64,000 bases of DNA from DATFFO01 sp963772815 (GTDB lineage Bacteria; Actinomycetota; Acidimicrobiia; Spongiisociales; ZC4RG35). A program made the translations under genes and the position numbers. Positions 33,897-41,774 of the stretch are shown one piece after another (positions within the stretch are counted from its first letter, which is position 1; each line of letters opens with the position of its first letter). A model generated the notes under the pieces. It had not been told where the DNA came from. It saw only the letters and a list, made by a program, of their open reading frames with translations, and did no database searches. Location of the stretch: assembly GCA_963772815.1 (NCBI GenBank), contig CAVYYV010000003.1, forward strand, positions 186,001-250,000, in the 5' to 3' direction.

Positions 33897-35130
33897 ATGA
33901 CCAGACGACCAAACAGCTCCTCGACCTCGAAGAAGGGTTCTGGGCTGCCGCCGGGAATGCCGGCTTCTACGCCGCCAATTCGCCGATGACGGGCTGGTAG
34001 CCCTGGCCATGGGTGTCATGGACAAGGCGGAGGTGATGGCCGCCATGGATTCTCCCCATCCCTGGGCCGATTACAAGCTTCTATCTACCCACCTGGTTCC
34101 CTGGGCACGCTCGTGGGAGGCCGCGTCAGCGTGGCGGCGGGAGCGGTCTCTGGGGCGGAGAGGGCTCTGACCATCGCCATCCGCTATGCCTGGAGGCGGC
34201 GCCATTTCTCCCCCGACGGTGGCCCCGAGCGTCGACTCATCGACTATCGGACGCACCAACGACGCCTACTGCCCGCCTGGCCGCTACCTTCGCCTATCAC
34301 TTTGCGGTCGCCGACCTGACCGACGGGTACGTCCGGCTCGAATCCCAGCCCGGCGACACGGGAGCCGACCGCCGGGCATTCGAAGGTCGAGCTGCGGGCC
34401 TCAAGGCCTTTGCTACCTGGCACAGCCTCGACACGGCCCAGGAGTGCCGACAGGCGTGTGGAGGCCAGGGCTACATGGCGATCAACCGTCTCGGACCGAT
34501 TCGGGACGACCTCAATGTATTCACGACGTTCGAGGGCGACAACCTGGCCCAGTTGCTCGCCAAATCCCTGCTCACCCAGCACCGGGCCAGCTTCGAGAAC
34601 CTGACTCCGGGGCGCCTGACTCGCTTTGTGACAGATCGTGTGCAGGCGGCGGTCACCGAATCGGTCCCGGTTGTCGGCTCTGTCGGCGGCGAGCTGACCG
34701 ATCCGGATACCTGCCTCGCTCTGCTCGAGCGCCGCTCCCGCCTTCTGGTCGACAAGCTGGCGTTGCGAGTGAAGACCCGGGTTGACGCCGGCGCCGACCC
34801 GGGTAAGGCTCTCCTCGACGTGCAACCCCACGCAATCAGCGCGCTCGGGCCGCCACCGAGCTCGACGTGTACGCCTCGATCCGTCGCCTCGTGATCGATG
34901 AGCCCTCCCTGGCCGGCATCATCCATCAGCTGGCATCCCTGTTCACTCTGTGGAGAGTCGAAGCAGACCTTCCCTGGTACCTGGAAAGCGGCTTGATCAC
35001 CCTCAACGGTGGTAAGCAGGTACGAGCCGCCGTCACGACCCTTTCCGAGGAGATCGCGCCATGGTCCCTCCATCTGGTGGATGCCTTCGCCATTCCCTAC
35101 AAGGTCCTGGCCGCCCCTATTGCGCTCTGA
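33893..35130 (+). pseudogene. Chimeric remnant: SnoaL/DUF4440-like N-terminus fused to acyl-CoA oxidase C-terminus
   Basis: A GTG at 33893 opens TTKQLLDLEEGFWAAAG, which continues after a single-base shift near 33980 as FADDGLVALAMG...MAAMDSPHPWADY, like SnoaL/DUF4440 proteins. From about 34095 the sequence becomes acyl-CoA oxidase: GTLVGGRVSVAAGAVSGAE, then CRQACGGQGYMAINRLGPI and FTTFEGDNLAQLLAKSLL, then GIIHQLASLFTLWRVE to 35130. Further one-base shifts occur near 34090, 34270 and 34850. The flavin-binding N-terminal half of the oxidase is missing. This looks like a deletion that joined two genes, followed by decay. Confidence 0.65.
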
Positions 35131-35371
35131 GTATCACTAGCCCGCGATGTGCCAGGGCTTTGTCAGGCGTTTCTCAGCTACGTCGAACACGACGTGTTCC
35201 CGGGGGATGCTTCTTCGCCGGGATGCTCGGCGAGTCGACGCGCGCCGGGGAGAACTCCACGACAAGGTCGTCGCCGATCAGCAAATCGGGATGCGACATT
35301 TTTGGAGCAGGCCCGTGCCGCTATCAACTCAGCGATCGCCCGCAGGTCCCCCTCGCACCACTAGACGCCGC
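35131..35371. other. Intergenic segment, no gene seen
   Basis: 241 bases between the acyl-CoA oxidase remnant and the cNMP-domain gene. Short stretches (for example ARDVPGLCQAFLSYVEHDVFPG) could be a gene remnant but frames change repeatedly. Confidence 0.3.
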
Positions 35372-35914
35372 TCAGACCGGGTTGGATTCGAGCTCGGCAA
35401 GACGGTCGGCGATCGTCTTCATCACCTTGGCGGCCACCTTAGGGTTCTGATCCAGGATGGTCGAGAACTCACGGGCATCGGCCACGAGGACCCGCATATC
35501 GGAGATGGCGATCACGTCGGCAGTGCGGTGGGCGTTGGTGACGAGGCTGATCTCGCCCATCACGTCTCCGGGCTCGAGCTCCTTGATCTTGCGCCCATTA
35601 CGCCTGACCACCGCAGACCCGCTCAGGATGACCATCGCCTCCCGACCCAGCTCGCCTTGCCTCATCACCTGGGTTCCGGCTTTCACCTCGGCCTCGGTGG
35701 TGTGGCGGGCCACCAGGGTCAGCTCCTTCTTGGAAAGGCCTGACAGGAGAGGCACCTTGCGAAGAACGTCCACCTTGTCCGATTGTCGCCTGAGCAAGGG
35801 CAAGCCCACCTCTCGATCGCCTACGCCTGATCGTATCTCCTCACCTCCCTGCTTGTCGGCAGAAAGATGATCGGCCTCCTCGATCGAGGCCGTCCATCCT
35901 GTAGGATGCTTCAA
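35372..35914 (-). CDS. Cyclic-nucleotide-binding-domain protein
   Basis: 180 residues. The C-terminal 125 form one CRP-type beta-roll (VPLLSGLSKKELTLVARHTTEAEVKAGTQVMRQGELGREAMVILSGSAVV...PGDVMGEISLVTNAHRTADVIA), with the phosphate-binding GEISL segment intact. No HTH or kinase domain. Likely a small ligand-binding regulator. The N-terminal 50 residues are poorly structured and the true start could be a later codon. Divergent from the DoxX gene. Confidence 0.75.
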   Translation of the reverse strand: MKHPTGWTASIEEADHLSADKQGGEEIRSGVGDREVGLPLLRRQSDKVDVLRKVPLLSGLSKKELTLVARHTTEAEVKAGTQVMRQGELGREAMVILSGSAVVRRNGRKIKELEPGDVMGEISLVTNAHRTADVIAISDMRVLVADAREFSTILDQNPKVAAKVMKTIADRLAELESNPV

Positions 35915-35943
35915 GCCGGGCCGAACCGGGTAGGGATTTCCGT

Positions 35944-36423
35944 ATGATCAATTCACGTACTGTCGCCCGCACGCTCCTGGCCGGGATCTTCGTCGTCGGC
36001 GGCTGGGACTCTTTCCAGAACCCGAAGGCAAAGATCGATCCTGCTCGCGCGGTCGGCCTGCCAATTGCCGAGAGGCTCGGGATCCCCGCTGATGCCGTGG
36101 ATCTCGTGCAGGTCAACGGCGCCACCCAGATGGTCGGGGGGGTGATGCTCGCCCTGGGCTGGATGCCGCGCCTAGCGGCGCTGGCCCTGGGAGCCACTCT
36201 GGTGCCGACCACTCTGGGGACCCACCGATTCTGGGAGACCCATGACCCCGATCGACGCAAAGCCCAGATGGTGCACGCCCTCAAGAACGCATCGATCCTG
36301 GGCGGTCTGATCATGACCGCCCTCGACCACGGCGGGCGGCCCTCGGTGTTCTGGATGACTCGCCGGGCTGCACAGAAGGCCGGCCGGTCCGTATCCGACA
36401 CCATGGACAGGATCGGTGACTGA
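35944..36423 (+). CDS. DoxX-family membrane protein
   Basis: 159 residues with four hydrophobic segments. RTLLAGIFVVGGWDSFQNP at the start, and VNGATQMVGGVMLALGWMPRLAALALGATLVPTTLGTHRFWE, are typical of DoxX/SURF4-like proteins. Members take part in thiosulfate oxidation or redox homeostasis in some bacteria; no specific partner is nearby. Confidence 0.8.
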   Translation: MINSRTVARTLLAGIFVVGGWDSFQNPKAKIDPARAVGLPIAERLGIPADAVDLVQVNGATQMVGGVMLALGWMPRLAALALGATLVPTTLGTHRFWETHDPDRRKAQMVHALKNASILGGLIMTALDHGGRPSVFWMTRRAAQKAGRSVSDTMDRIGD

Positions 36424-36660
36424 ACCGGCCATCAACCCGGTCTGACCATCACGACCGCATGGCGACGGTCTCCGTCCGAAGAATGGGCAGAGCACTCCCT
36501 CACGTCCAACGAAGCAATGCATGGCGAGACTCGAGGGAGATGGGGAGCGGATGTCGCGAACCTCGAGGATCTCGTAGCGCAATCGGAACGCGCCACGCAC
36601 GTAGATTCGAGATCACTACCCGCCGGAGGAGCGGGAAAGAGCGCAATGAGGAGGAAGCCT

Positions 36661-36822
36661 ATGCGTCGCAGGACAACAGCCTTGTTCGCGTGTGCCGTCT
36701 TGATGGCAGCCGCCTTGCCGGTCGGAGCCGCCCAGGACCCACCGCCTTACAGCTACACCGGGCCTATGTTCGGCCTCGATACGAGCGATACGGACACCCT
36801 GCTTCATCGGGCGCCGGCCTGA
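36661..36822 (+). CDS. Very short secreted protein or truncated gene
   Basis: 53 residues. A clear signal peptide (MRRRTTALFACAVLMAAALPVGAAQ) with GGAGGAAG before the ATG, then only about 28 residues (DPPPYSYTGPMFGLDTSDTDTLLHRAPA). The strong expression signals and abrupt end suggest either a small secreted peptide or the 5' stump of a larger secreted protein. Confidence 0.5.
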   Translation: MRRRTTALFACAVLMAAALPVGAAQDPPPYSYTGPMFGLDTSDTDTLLHRAPA

Positions 36823-36847
36823 CCGCCGGCACCGGGCCAGAGGGTGA

Positions 36848-37282
36848 TCAGGCCAGCAGGGCGTCGTGGCCCTTCTGCTCCTCCCGAAGCCGCCTTGTCA
36901 GGTGCACCAGTAGCTTCCACGCCAGATCGGGCCGAGTCTTCACGAAGGGGCGAAAATCCCAGGCCGTGATCGCCAGGGTGGTCAGGGGCCCGTCACCCAC
37001 CACGGTGGCCGTGCGGGGGCCGGAATCGATCAGAGCCATCTCGCCGAAGAAATCGCCCGGGCCCAATCGGGCGAGAGTCTTGTCGCCGCGCACCACCTTG
37101 GCTTCGCCGGCCAGGATGAGATGGAATCCTGCCCCGCTCTCACCCTCGCTCACGATGGTGTGATCGGCCTCGTGGTTGACGACCTTGGAAATGCCGAGTA
37201 GGTGCTTGAGATCGGTCTTGGTCAGACCTTCGAACAGCCGAACCGAGCCGAGTCGCTCCAGGCTCTCCTTCTGGCTTACCAC
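36848..37282 (-). CDS. Cyclic-nucleotide-binding-domain protein
   Basis: 144 residues, one CRP-type domain only: VRLFEGLTKTDLKHLLGISKVVNHEADHTIVSEGESGAGFHLILAGEAKVV...LGPGDFFGEMALIDSGPRTATVVG. Third stand-alone member in the window, related in layout to those at 14748 and 35372. Usually such proteins bind cAMP or similar ligands and act on a separate effector. Confidence 0.82.
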   Translation of the reverse strand: MVSQKESLERLGSVRLFEGLTKTDLKHLLGISKVVNHEADHTIVSEGESGAGFHLILAGEAKVVRGDKTLARLGPGDFFGEMALIDSGPRTATVVGDGPLTTLAITAWDFRPFVKTRPDLAWKLLVHLTRRLREEQKGHDALLA

Positions 37283-37355
37283 TTCATCCTCCCGGACCTC
37301 GGCGTGTTATCGGACGACGATAGCGTGCCCAGAATCCGGACCCCGGTCCGGTGGC

Positions 37356-37709
37356 TCAGGCCTTCTTGGCTTTCTTCTGCTTCGGCGGGGCCTGAGCCAC
37401 GTGGGCCAGAGCCCTGTCTACCCACCGGGATGCCGCTTCGTCGTCGAGCTCGGACGGCAGCGACACATAGCCCGACATGGGGCGCTCCGCCGGGCCGAAC
37501 GAGCCCGCGCCCTTCACGCCTAGCAACTCGTCCCTTTCGACGTCCGGGAGCTTCACGCCGATGGCTGACCCAAACAGGCCCATGAACATGTTGCCATTCA
37601 CAAAGGCTCCCAGGTTCCCGAACATGGGTTTGATTTCGACCGTGGGGCCCTCCGGCACCAACGATCGGAAGCGCTCCTTGTCGCTCTCGGAAGGCTTGGG
37701 CATCTCCAT
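37356..37709 (-). CDS. TfoX N-terminal-domain protein
   Basis: 117 residues. PTVEIKPMFGNLGAFVNGNMFMGLFGSAIGVKLPD and GYVSLPSELDDEAASRWVDRALAHV are the TfoX/Sxy N-terminal domain. TfoX regulates competence in gammaproteobacteria; in actinobacteria this single-domain form has unknown function. It ends in a lysine-rich tail (PPKQKKAKKA). Confidence 0.82.
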   Translation of the reverse strand: MEMPKPSESDKERFRSLVPEGPTVEIKPMFGNLGAFVNGNMFMGLFGSAIGVKLPDVERDELLGVKGAGSFGPAERPMSGYVSLPSELDDEAASRWVDRALAHVAQAPPKQKKAKKA

Positions 37710-37965
37710 GGCTTGGCTCCCTGCGATCGATGACGGCGACCGCGGCTTCGATGCTAACCCTCGGCCCAGAGAGAGCCGGGCCGCCGGGGCGACGATGCGG
37801 CTTGCGGTCGTGTGACGCCGGCGACGGCTGCACTACTGGCTGTGTGCGAGGGCAGGAAGGTAGTTGCGTCACTTGCTCACGCAGGCGTGTTCCGCCCACC
37901 GGTTCCCAGCATTGCCCCCAAGCTTGGCCGGTGGGCGGTTCCGCGGGGCGCCCTGGTGACGCGGG

Positions 37966-38481
37966 TCAGTTCACCAGGTTCTGAACGACTATCCCTGCGA
38001 CGGCAGAGGCCAAAGCAGCCAGGAGCACGCGTCTGGCGAGACCGGACGGCTGAGGATCCACCCGAAAAGCGGCCAGGACGCCCCCGGTCACCGTCATCTC
38101 GATTATGACGACGATGGCACCTGCAGCCACGAAGACCCCGGTCATGTCGATCGCAGTCCACAAATAAACCACGCCCATGATTGCCAGCAGCACACCAACC
38201 CCGAACCCAACGACCGCACCGCGCCTGAAGCCCGTGACGTCGACCCGGTCCGTCAGCCAGGCAAGGCCTCCCACAGCACAGAGGAGTGCCAGGTAGGCGA
38301 TTGGAATCCTCCGAAACAGGGCCTGGTCTGAGAGCAGACCTGGCTCTCGATCTTGGTGAAACAACGGAGAGAAGATTCCAGCGTTGAAGAGAAGATCCAC
38401 GCCCACAGCCAACAGCCAGGCAGTCACAACGGGCCTCACCCTCAGGGCCTCGACCGTGCTCTCGACAGGACGATCCATCAC
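37966..38481 (-). CDS. Hypothetical membrane protein
   Basis: 171 residues with about five hydrophobic segments (VVTAWLLAVGVDLLFNAGIF, IAYLALLCAVGGLAWL, AVVGFGVGVLLAIMGVVYLW, GVFVAAGAIVVIIEMTVTGGVLAAF, RVLLAALASAVAGIVVQNLV). Charged loops fit a real membrane protein. No family recognised. It overlaps no other confident gene and diverges from the ABC transporter pair. Confidence 0.65.
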   Translation of the reverse strand: MMDRPVESTVEALRVRPVVTAWLLAVGVDLLFNAGIFSPLFHQDREPGLLSDQALFRRIPIAYLALLCAVGGLAWLTDRVDVTGFRRGAVVGFGVGVLLAIMGVVYLWTAIDMTGVFVAAGAIVVIIEMTVTGGVLAAFRVDPQPSGLARRVLLAALASAVAGIVVQNLVN

Positions 38482-38731
38482 AGCTCCATACTTGCAGCTC
38501 GACCGCGCCGAGGGCGTCCGAACAATGTTCCTCCATGCGGAACGGCCACCGCCCGGGTTGTGGTGTCACGTAGTGTCGACAACAGAACGGGCTGCCCGTC
38601 AGTGCCTTGTCCCCTTGCCACTGACGGGCGGCCCATTCGCCAAGCTAATCCCAGGTCCCTACAAGCGTCTCGAATCTGCACCTAGTGGTGATTCGCTCAA
38701 TCAGGGCGACGGTGTCATCTCCGAGTCATCG

Positions 38732-40357
38732 GTGTCATCTGGCAAGGAGAAGGGCGCAGTCGCAGCCGGGGAACTGCGGCGAGCACTCCGACGCAGCCAG
38801 GGCCGTCGAGGACCGGAGAGACCGCGCCATCATTTGGGCAACGCACCACTAATCGTTACAGCCGTGGCGCCGGTACGGGGAGGATCTGGATCGGGAGAGC
38901 TCTCCGAGTTGGCCACAGCCATGGCCTCCCTGCTTGTATCGCCACCTGGAGATGTCAACCCTCTCGCCCGGCCCAGAACTTCCGATCTGCGGATGAGAGG
39001 CTATGTGCGATCGGTGAGCCGCCTCCTGTGGCCGCTGTACCTGTTTCTTGTCTCCTGGATCGTGCTCCCGGTCTATGCGACGATCGTGGCGGGGCTGCTG
39101 CCCTTGGGGGATGCAGACATCGACCGGCTCCTGGCACTGGTAGTGGTGTTGGCAGGGCTCATCGCGGCGTGGTCGGGAATCGGGGGCGGACCGCTGCTCA
39201 TGTCTGAGGCTCAAGTGCTGTTGGGGTTGTCCGGCAAGAGCGGCCTCCCGGCCAGGATCGCCGTGGGGCGCCAGGGACTGTTCGTCGGCGGCTTCTTCGG
39301 GTTGGGTGTGGCATGGCTGACAGCGATGGCGGCCGCAGGCAGCCCGGACTGGGGCCTCTCCGCCCAACGAACCGTCGTGGGTCTCGAGTTGGGAGTATCG
39401 GTGGTCAGCCTGTCCGTTCTCTGGAACGTGGACGGGATTCCGTGGCTCGACCGGGGATTCGCCCTTGCCGTCTCGGCTCTGATCTCCCTTGCGGCTCTTA
39501 CCACCCACCCCATCGAGTCGCTGTTGGTACCGTTGGGCCTGCTGGCGCTCGTCGCCCTGGTTGTGGCCGTCGTACGCGCTCCCGATATTCGCTTCGACCG
39601 CCTGTGGGGGCGCTCACTGGTCTTGGCGGAGCTGCAATACGGCGCCGCGCTGTTGGACTTTCGCTCCGCTCTCGCCTCGTTGCGTTCGAGCCGTGACGGC
39701 CCCCGGATCCCTCGTGGCCGCCCCGGCATGGGAAGGCTCCCCGTCTGGCTGTGGCGGCCCCTTCGCTCCCTGACCGGATCCCCGTCGCTCGTGATGGTGA
39801 GGCTGGTGGCGATGGTCGCGGGGGTCGCCCTCTTCCTGGCCGTGTTGCAGGGCACGACCGCCCGACTGGCCGCCGTGGCCGGCGTGCTCGCGGTCGGCGC
39901 CGTCGACCTGACCAAACCTCTCGCCTCAGTAGTAGATCGACCGCTACTAACCCGATCAAGTCGGATTCCAGCCCGGCTGACCCTCCTCTCGGAAGCAACC
40001 ATTGGCATCCTCCTGACCGTGGCCGCCGGTGTGCTGGGTTGGGCGATCGTGTCGCAGATACAGGGTGAGCTAAATGCTCCGGCAGTGGCGGCGGTGGCAG
40101 TGGCCGCCGGTGCGTCCTCCGCCGTTCAGGCCCGGCTCGGAAGCCCCGACCTGGGAATGACCATCAGCCGATTTGGCCCCCAGCGTGTCCAGGGAGTGCT
40201 GGCTACCAGAGCCGCGGCACCGATAGTGGCACTCCTGCTCACCGTCAGCGGGGTGATAGCCCTCACGAAGAAATGGAGCCCCGCACTTGCGGCCATACTT
40301 GTAATCGGCTGGTTCATCATCCTCGTCGTGGCGACCAGACCGGAAAAGGACACCTGA
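38732..40357 (+). CDS. ABC transporter membrane subunit
   Basis: About 541 residues from the GTG at 38732; earlier in-frame starts would overlap the divergent gene at 37966-38481. The basic soluble lead (ELRRALRRSQGRRGPERPRHHLGN) is followed by some ten to twelve hydrophobic segments and a conserved-looking cytoplasmic part (WGRSLVLAELQYGAALLDFRSALASLR). Two bases separate it from the ATPase gene, so they form one exporter. Substrate unknown. The start is the least certain part. Confidence 0.68.
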   Translation: MSSGKEKGAVAAGELRRALRRSQGRRGPERPRHHLGNAPLIVTAVAPVRGGSGSGELSELATAMASLLVSPPGDVNPLARPRTSDLRMRGYVRSVSRLLWPLYLFLVSWIVLPVYATIVAGLLPLGDADIDRLLALVVVLAGLIAAWSGIGGGPLLMSEAQVLLGLSGKSGLPARIAVGRQGLFVGGFFGLGVAWLTAMAAAGSPDWGLSAQRTVVGLELGVSVVSLSVLWNVDGIPWLDRGFALAVSALISLAALTTHPIESLLVPLGLLALVALVVAVVRAPDIRFDRLWGRSLVLAELQYGAALLDFRSALASLRSSRDGPRIPRGRPGMGRLPVWLWRPLRSLTGSPSLVMVRLVAMVAGVALFLAVLQGTTARLAAVAGVLAVGAVDLTKPLASVVDRPLLTRSSRIPARLTLLSEATIGILLTVAAGVLGWAIVSQIQGELNAPAVAAVAVAAGASSAVQARLGSPDLGMTISRFGPQRVQGVLATRAAAPIVALLLTVSGVIALTKKWSPALAAILVIGWFIILVVATRPEKDT

Positions 40358-40359
40358 CC

Positions 40360-40980
40360 ATGACCATCGAAGCCAAATCGGTCACCGTGGAATACGAACG
40401 CACAACCGTTCTGAGCCTCCACAGCCTGACGCTGGAAGGACCGGGATTGACGGTCGTAACGGGGCCAAACGGAGCCGGCAAGAGCACCCTGTTGCGTCTG
40501 TGCGCCGGCCTGCAACGCCCCGACAAGGGGACGGTGGAGGTGAACGGAGTCAAGGCCCACCGTCGCCGAGCCCGACTCAGCTGCGGTTACAGCCCCGACC
40601 ATCCCGTCCTGTTCGACGACCTCACGATCGCCGACAACATCACATATGCACACGAATCGAGCGGATCTGAGTCCCCCACAGACATGACTACAGACCTGAT
40701 CAGCGCCTTCAACCTCGAGGACCTCCTCAATAGGTTCCCCGCCCAATTGAGCCGCGGCCAGCAGCAGGCGGCCTCTCTCGCCGTCGCCACAGCCCGCCCG
40801 GTCGAGATCATGCTGCTCGATGAGCCGACTTTGGCCTTGGACCAAGACAATCGATCCAAGCTGTCCGCCGTTCTGGCGTCTCACACCGCCGACCAGCTAT
40901 TGGTGGTAGCCAGCCACGACGCGACCCTCATCGACGCCGCCTCACGAAACATCAGACTCACCCACGGGCACACCGACTGA
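40360..40980 (+). CDS. ABC transporter ATP-binding protein
   Basis: 206 residues. Walker A GPNGAGKST, signature LSRGQQQA, Walker B IMLLDEPT and switch histidine VASHD are all present. It is a compact, single-domain ATPase that drives the membrane subunit just upstream. The ATG at 40360 follows that stop codon by two bases. Confidence 0.9.
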   Translation: MTIEAKSVTVEYERTTVLSLHSLTLEGPGLTVVTGPNGAGKSTLLRLCAGLQRPDKGTVEVNGVKAHRRRARLSCGYSPDHPVLFDDLTIADNITYAHESSGSESPTDMTTDLISAFNLEDLLNRFPAQLSRGQQQAASLAVATARPVEIMLLDEPTLALDQDNRSKLSAVLASHTADQLLVVASHDATLIDAASRNIRLTHGHTD

Positions 40981-41006
40981 GACGGGCCAGTGGCTGTTCG
41001 AGTCGT

Positions 41007-41495
41007 TCAGTCCCTGCTCCCTAGGAGCACCACGTTCTCCTCGGAGGTGCCTGCATCTTCACCCAGAGGTGTAGTGAGCAACAGGATTGCTTGATCGTTC
41101 ATCGCCGCCGGCCTGTCGACGAACACGTCGTCCGCCGCTTCGACCCGTTTCGCTATAGAGCGGCTCGGTGCCTGCGCTGGTCAACTTCCAAATGCCTTCA
41201 CCATCGTCCCCCAGGGCAACGTCGCCCCATCTGCCGAGGACCTCCATCCGCGGGCCGGAGTGGACCGAAGTCCAGTCCCAGCCGCCACTCGTGTAGCAAT
41301 GCCTCCGATCTCTTGCCCTCCTTCGTGTCTAGTTGCGTAGATTCCGCTCCTGGCAGCGACGAGGTCGAAGAGCGATCCGAGCGCGGTCTCCGCCCGGGAC
41401 CAGCACGGGTGCTGGATCCCCGCCCCGACCAAAAGTGGAACCACCCCAGAGAGAAGGAGAACTACTGCGGTCGTGACCGCCGCGATCCGTGAAGA
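41007..41495 (-). pseudogene. Decayed gene for a membrane-anchored or secreted protein
   Basis: Three coding-like blocks in three frames on the minus strand: an N-terminal hydrophobic anchor (SRIAAVTTAVVLLLSGVVPLLVGAG), a middle block (GGWDWTSVHSGPRMEVLGRWGDVALGDDGEGIWKL) and a C-terminal block (RVEAADDVFVDRPAAMNDQAILLLTTPLGEDAG) ending at 41007. At least two frameshifts separate them. No family recognised. Confidence 0.45.
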
Positions 41496-41759
41496 AGGCC
41501 AGCGCCGAGGAGAGGCGGGCTGAGGTGCGGCTGTGTCCCGCGTGCAAGACCAAGCTTGCCGCCGACGCCAATCCCCGCCGGATCTATTTGCTCGAAGCGG
41601 TGTGGAAACAACGCCAGTCACCGTCGACGCAGTGGGAGCCCGACGTTGTGGACCCTGCGGTGTGGCCGGTGCGGGGAGCGGTTCGAGAACTTCATGCCCC
41701 AGGCGACGTGGTGCTCAGACCTGTGTCGTGTTAGTGGCCACCAGGCAGACGAGCCGTGA
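41489..41759 (+). pseudogene. Zinc-ribbon protein gene, frameshifted (copy 1)
   Basis: AEVRLCPACKTKLAADANPRRIY then, in the next frame from about 41590, CSKRCGNNASHRRRSGSPTLWTLRCGRCGERFENFMPQATWCSDLCR. Removing one T near 41588 joins them into one protein with four Cys pairs. It is a paralogue of the gene at 51212-51650 (CSDRCRKRANHYRRHGKPTLWTKRCGRCGEWF) and of the small gene at 50988. Confidence 0.6.
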
Positions 41760-41774
41760 GGTTCCATGGCCCGG

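Noticed and set aside
41015..41029. Hairpin TGCTCC-CTA-GGAGCA as terminator of the ABC operon
   Set aside because: Short stem and no T-run; it also lies inside the C-terminal codons of the decayed minus-strand gene.
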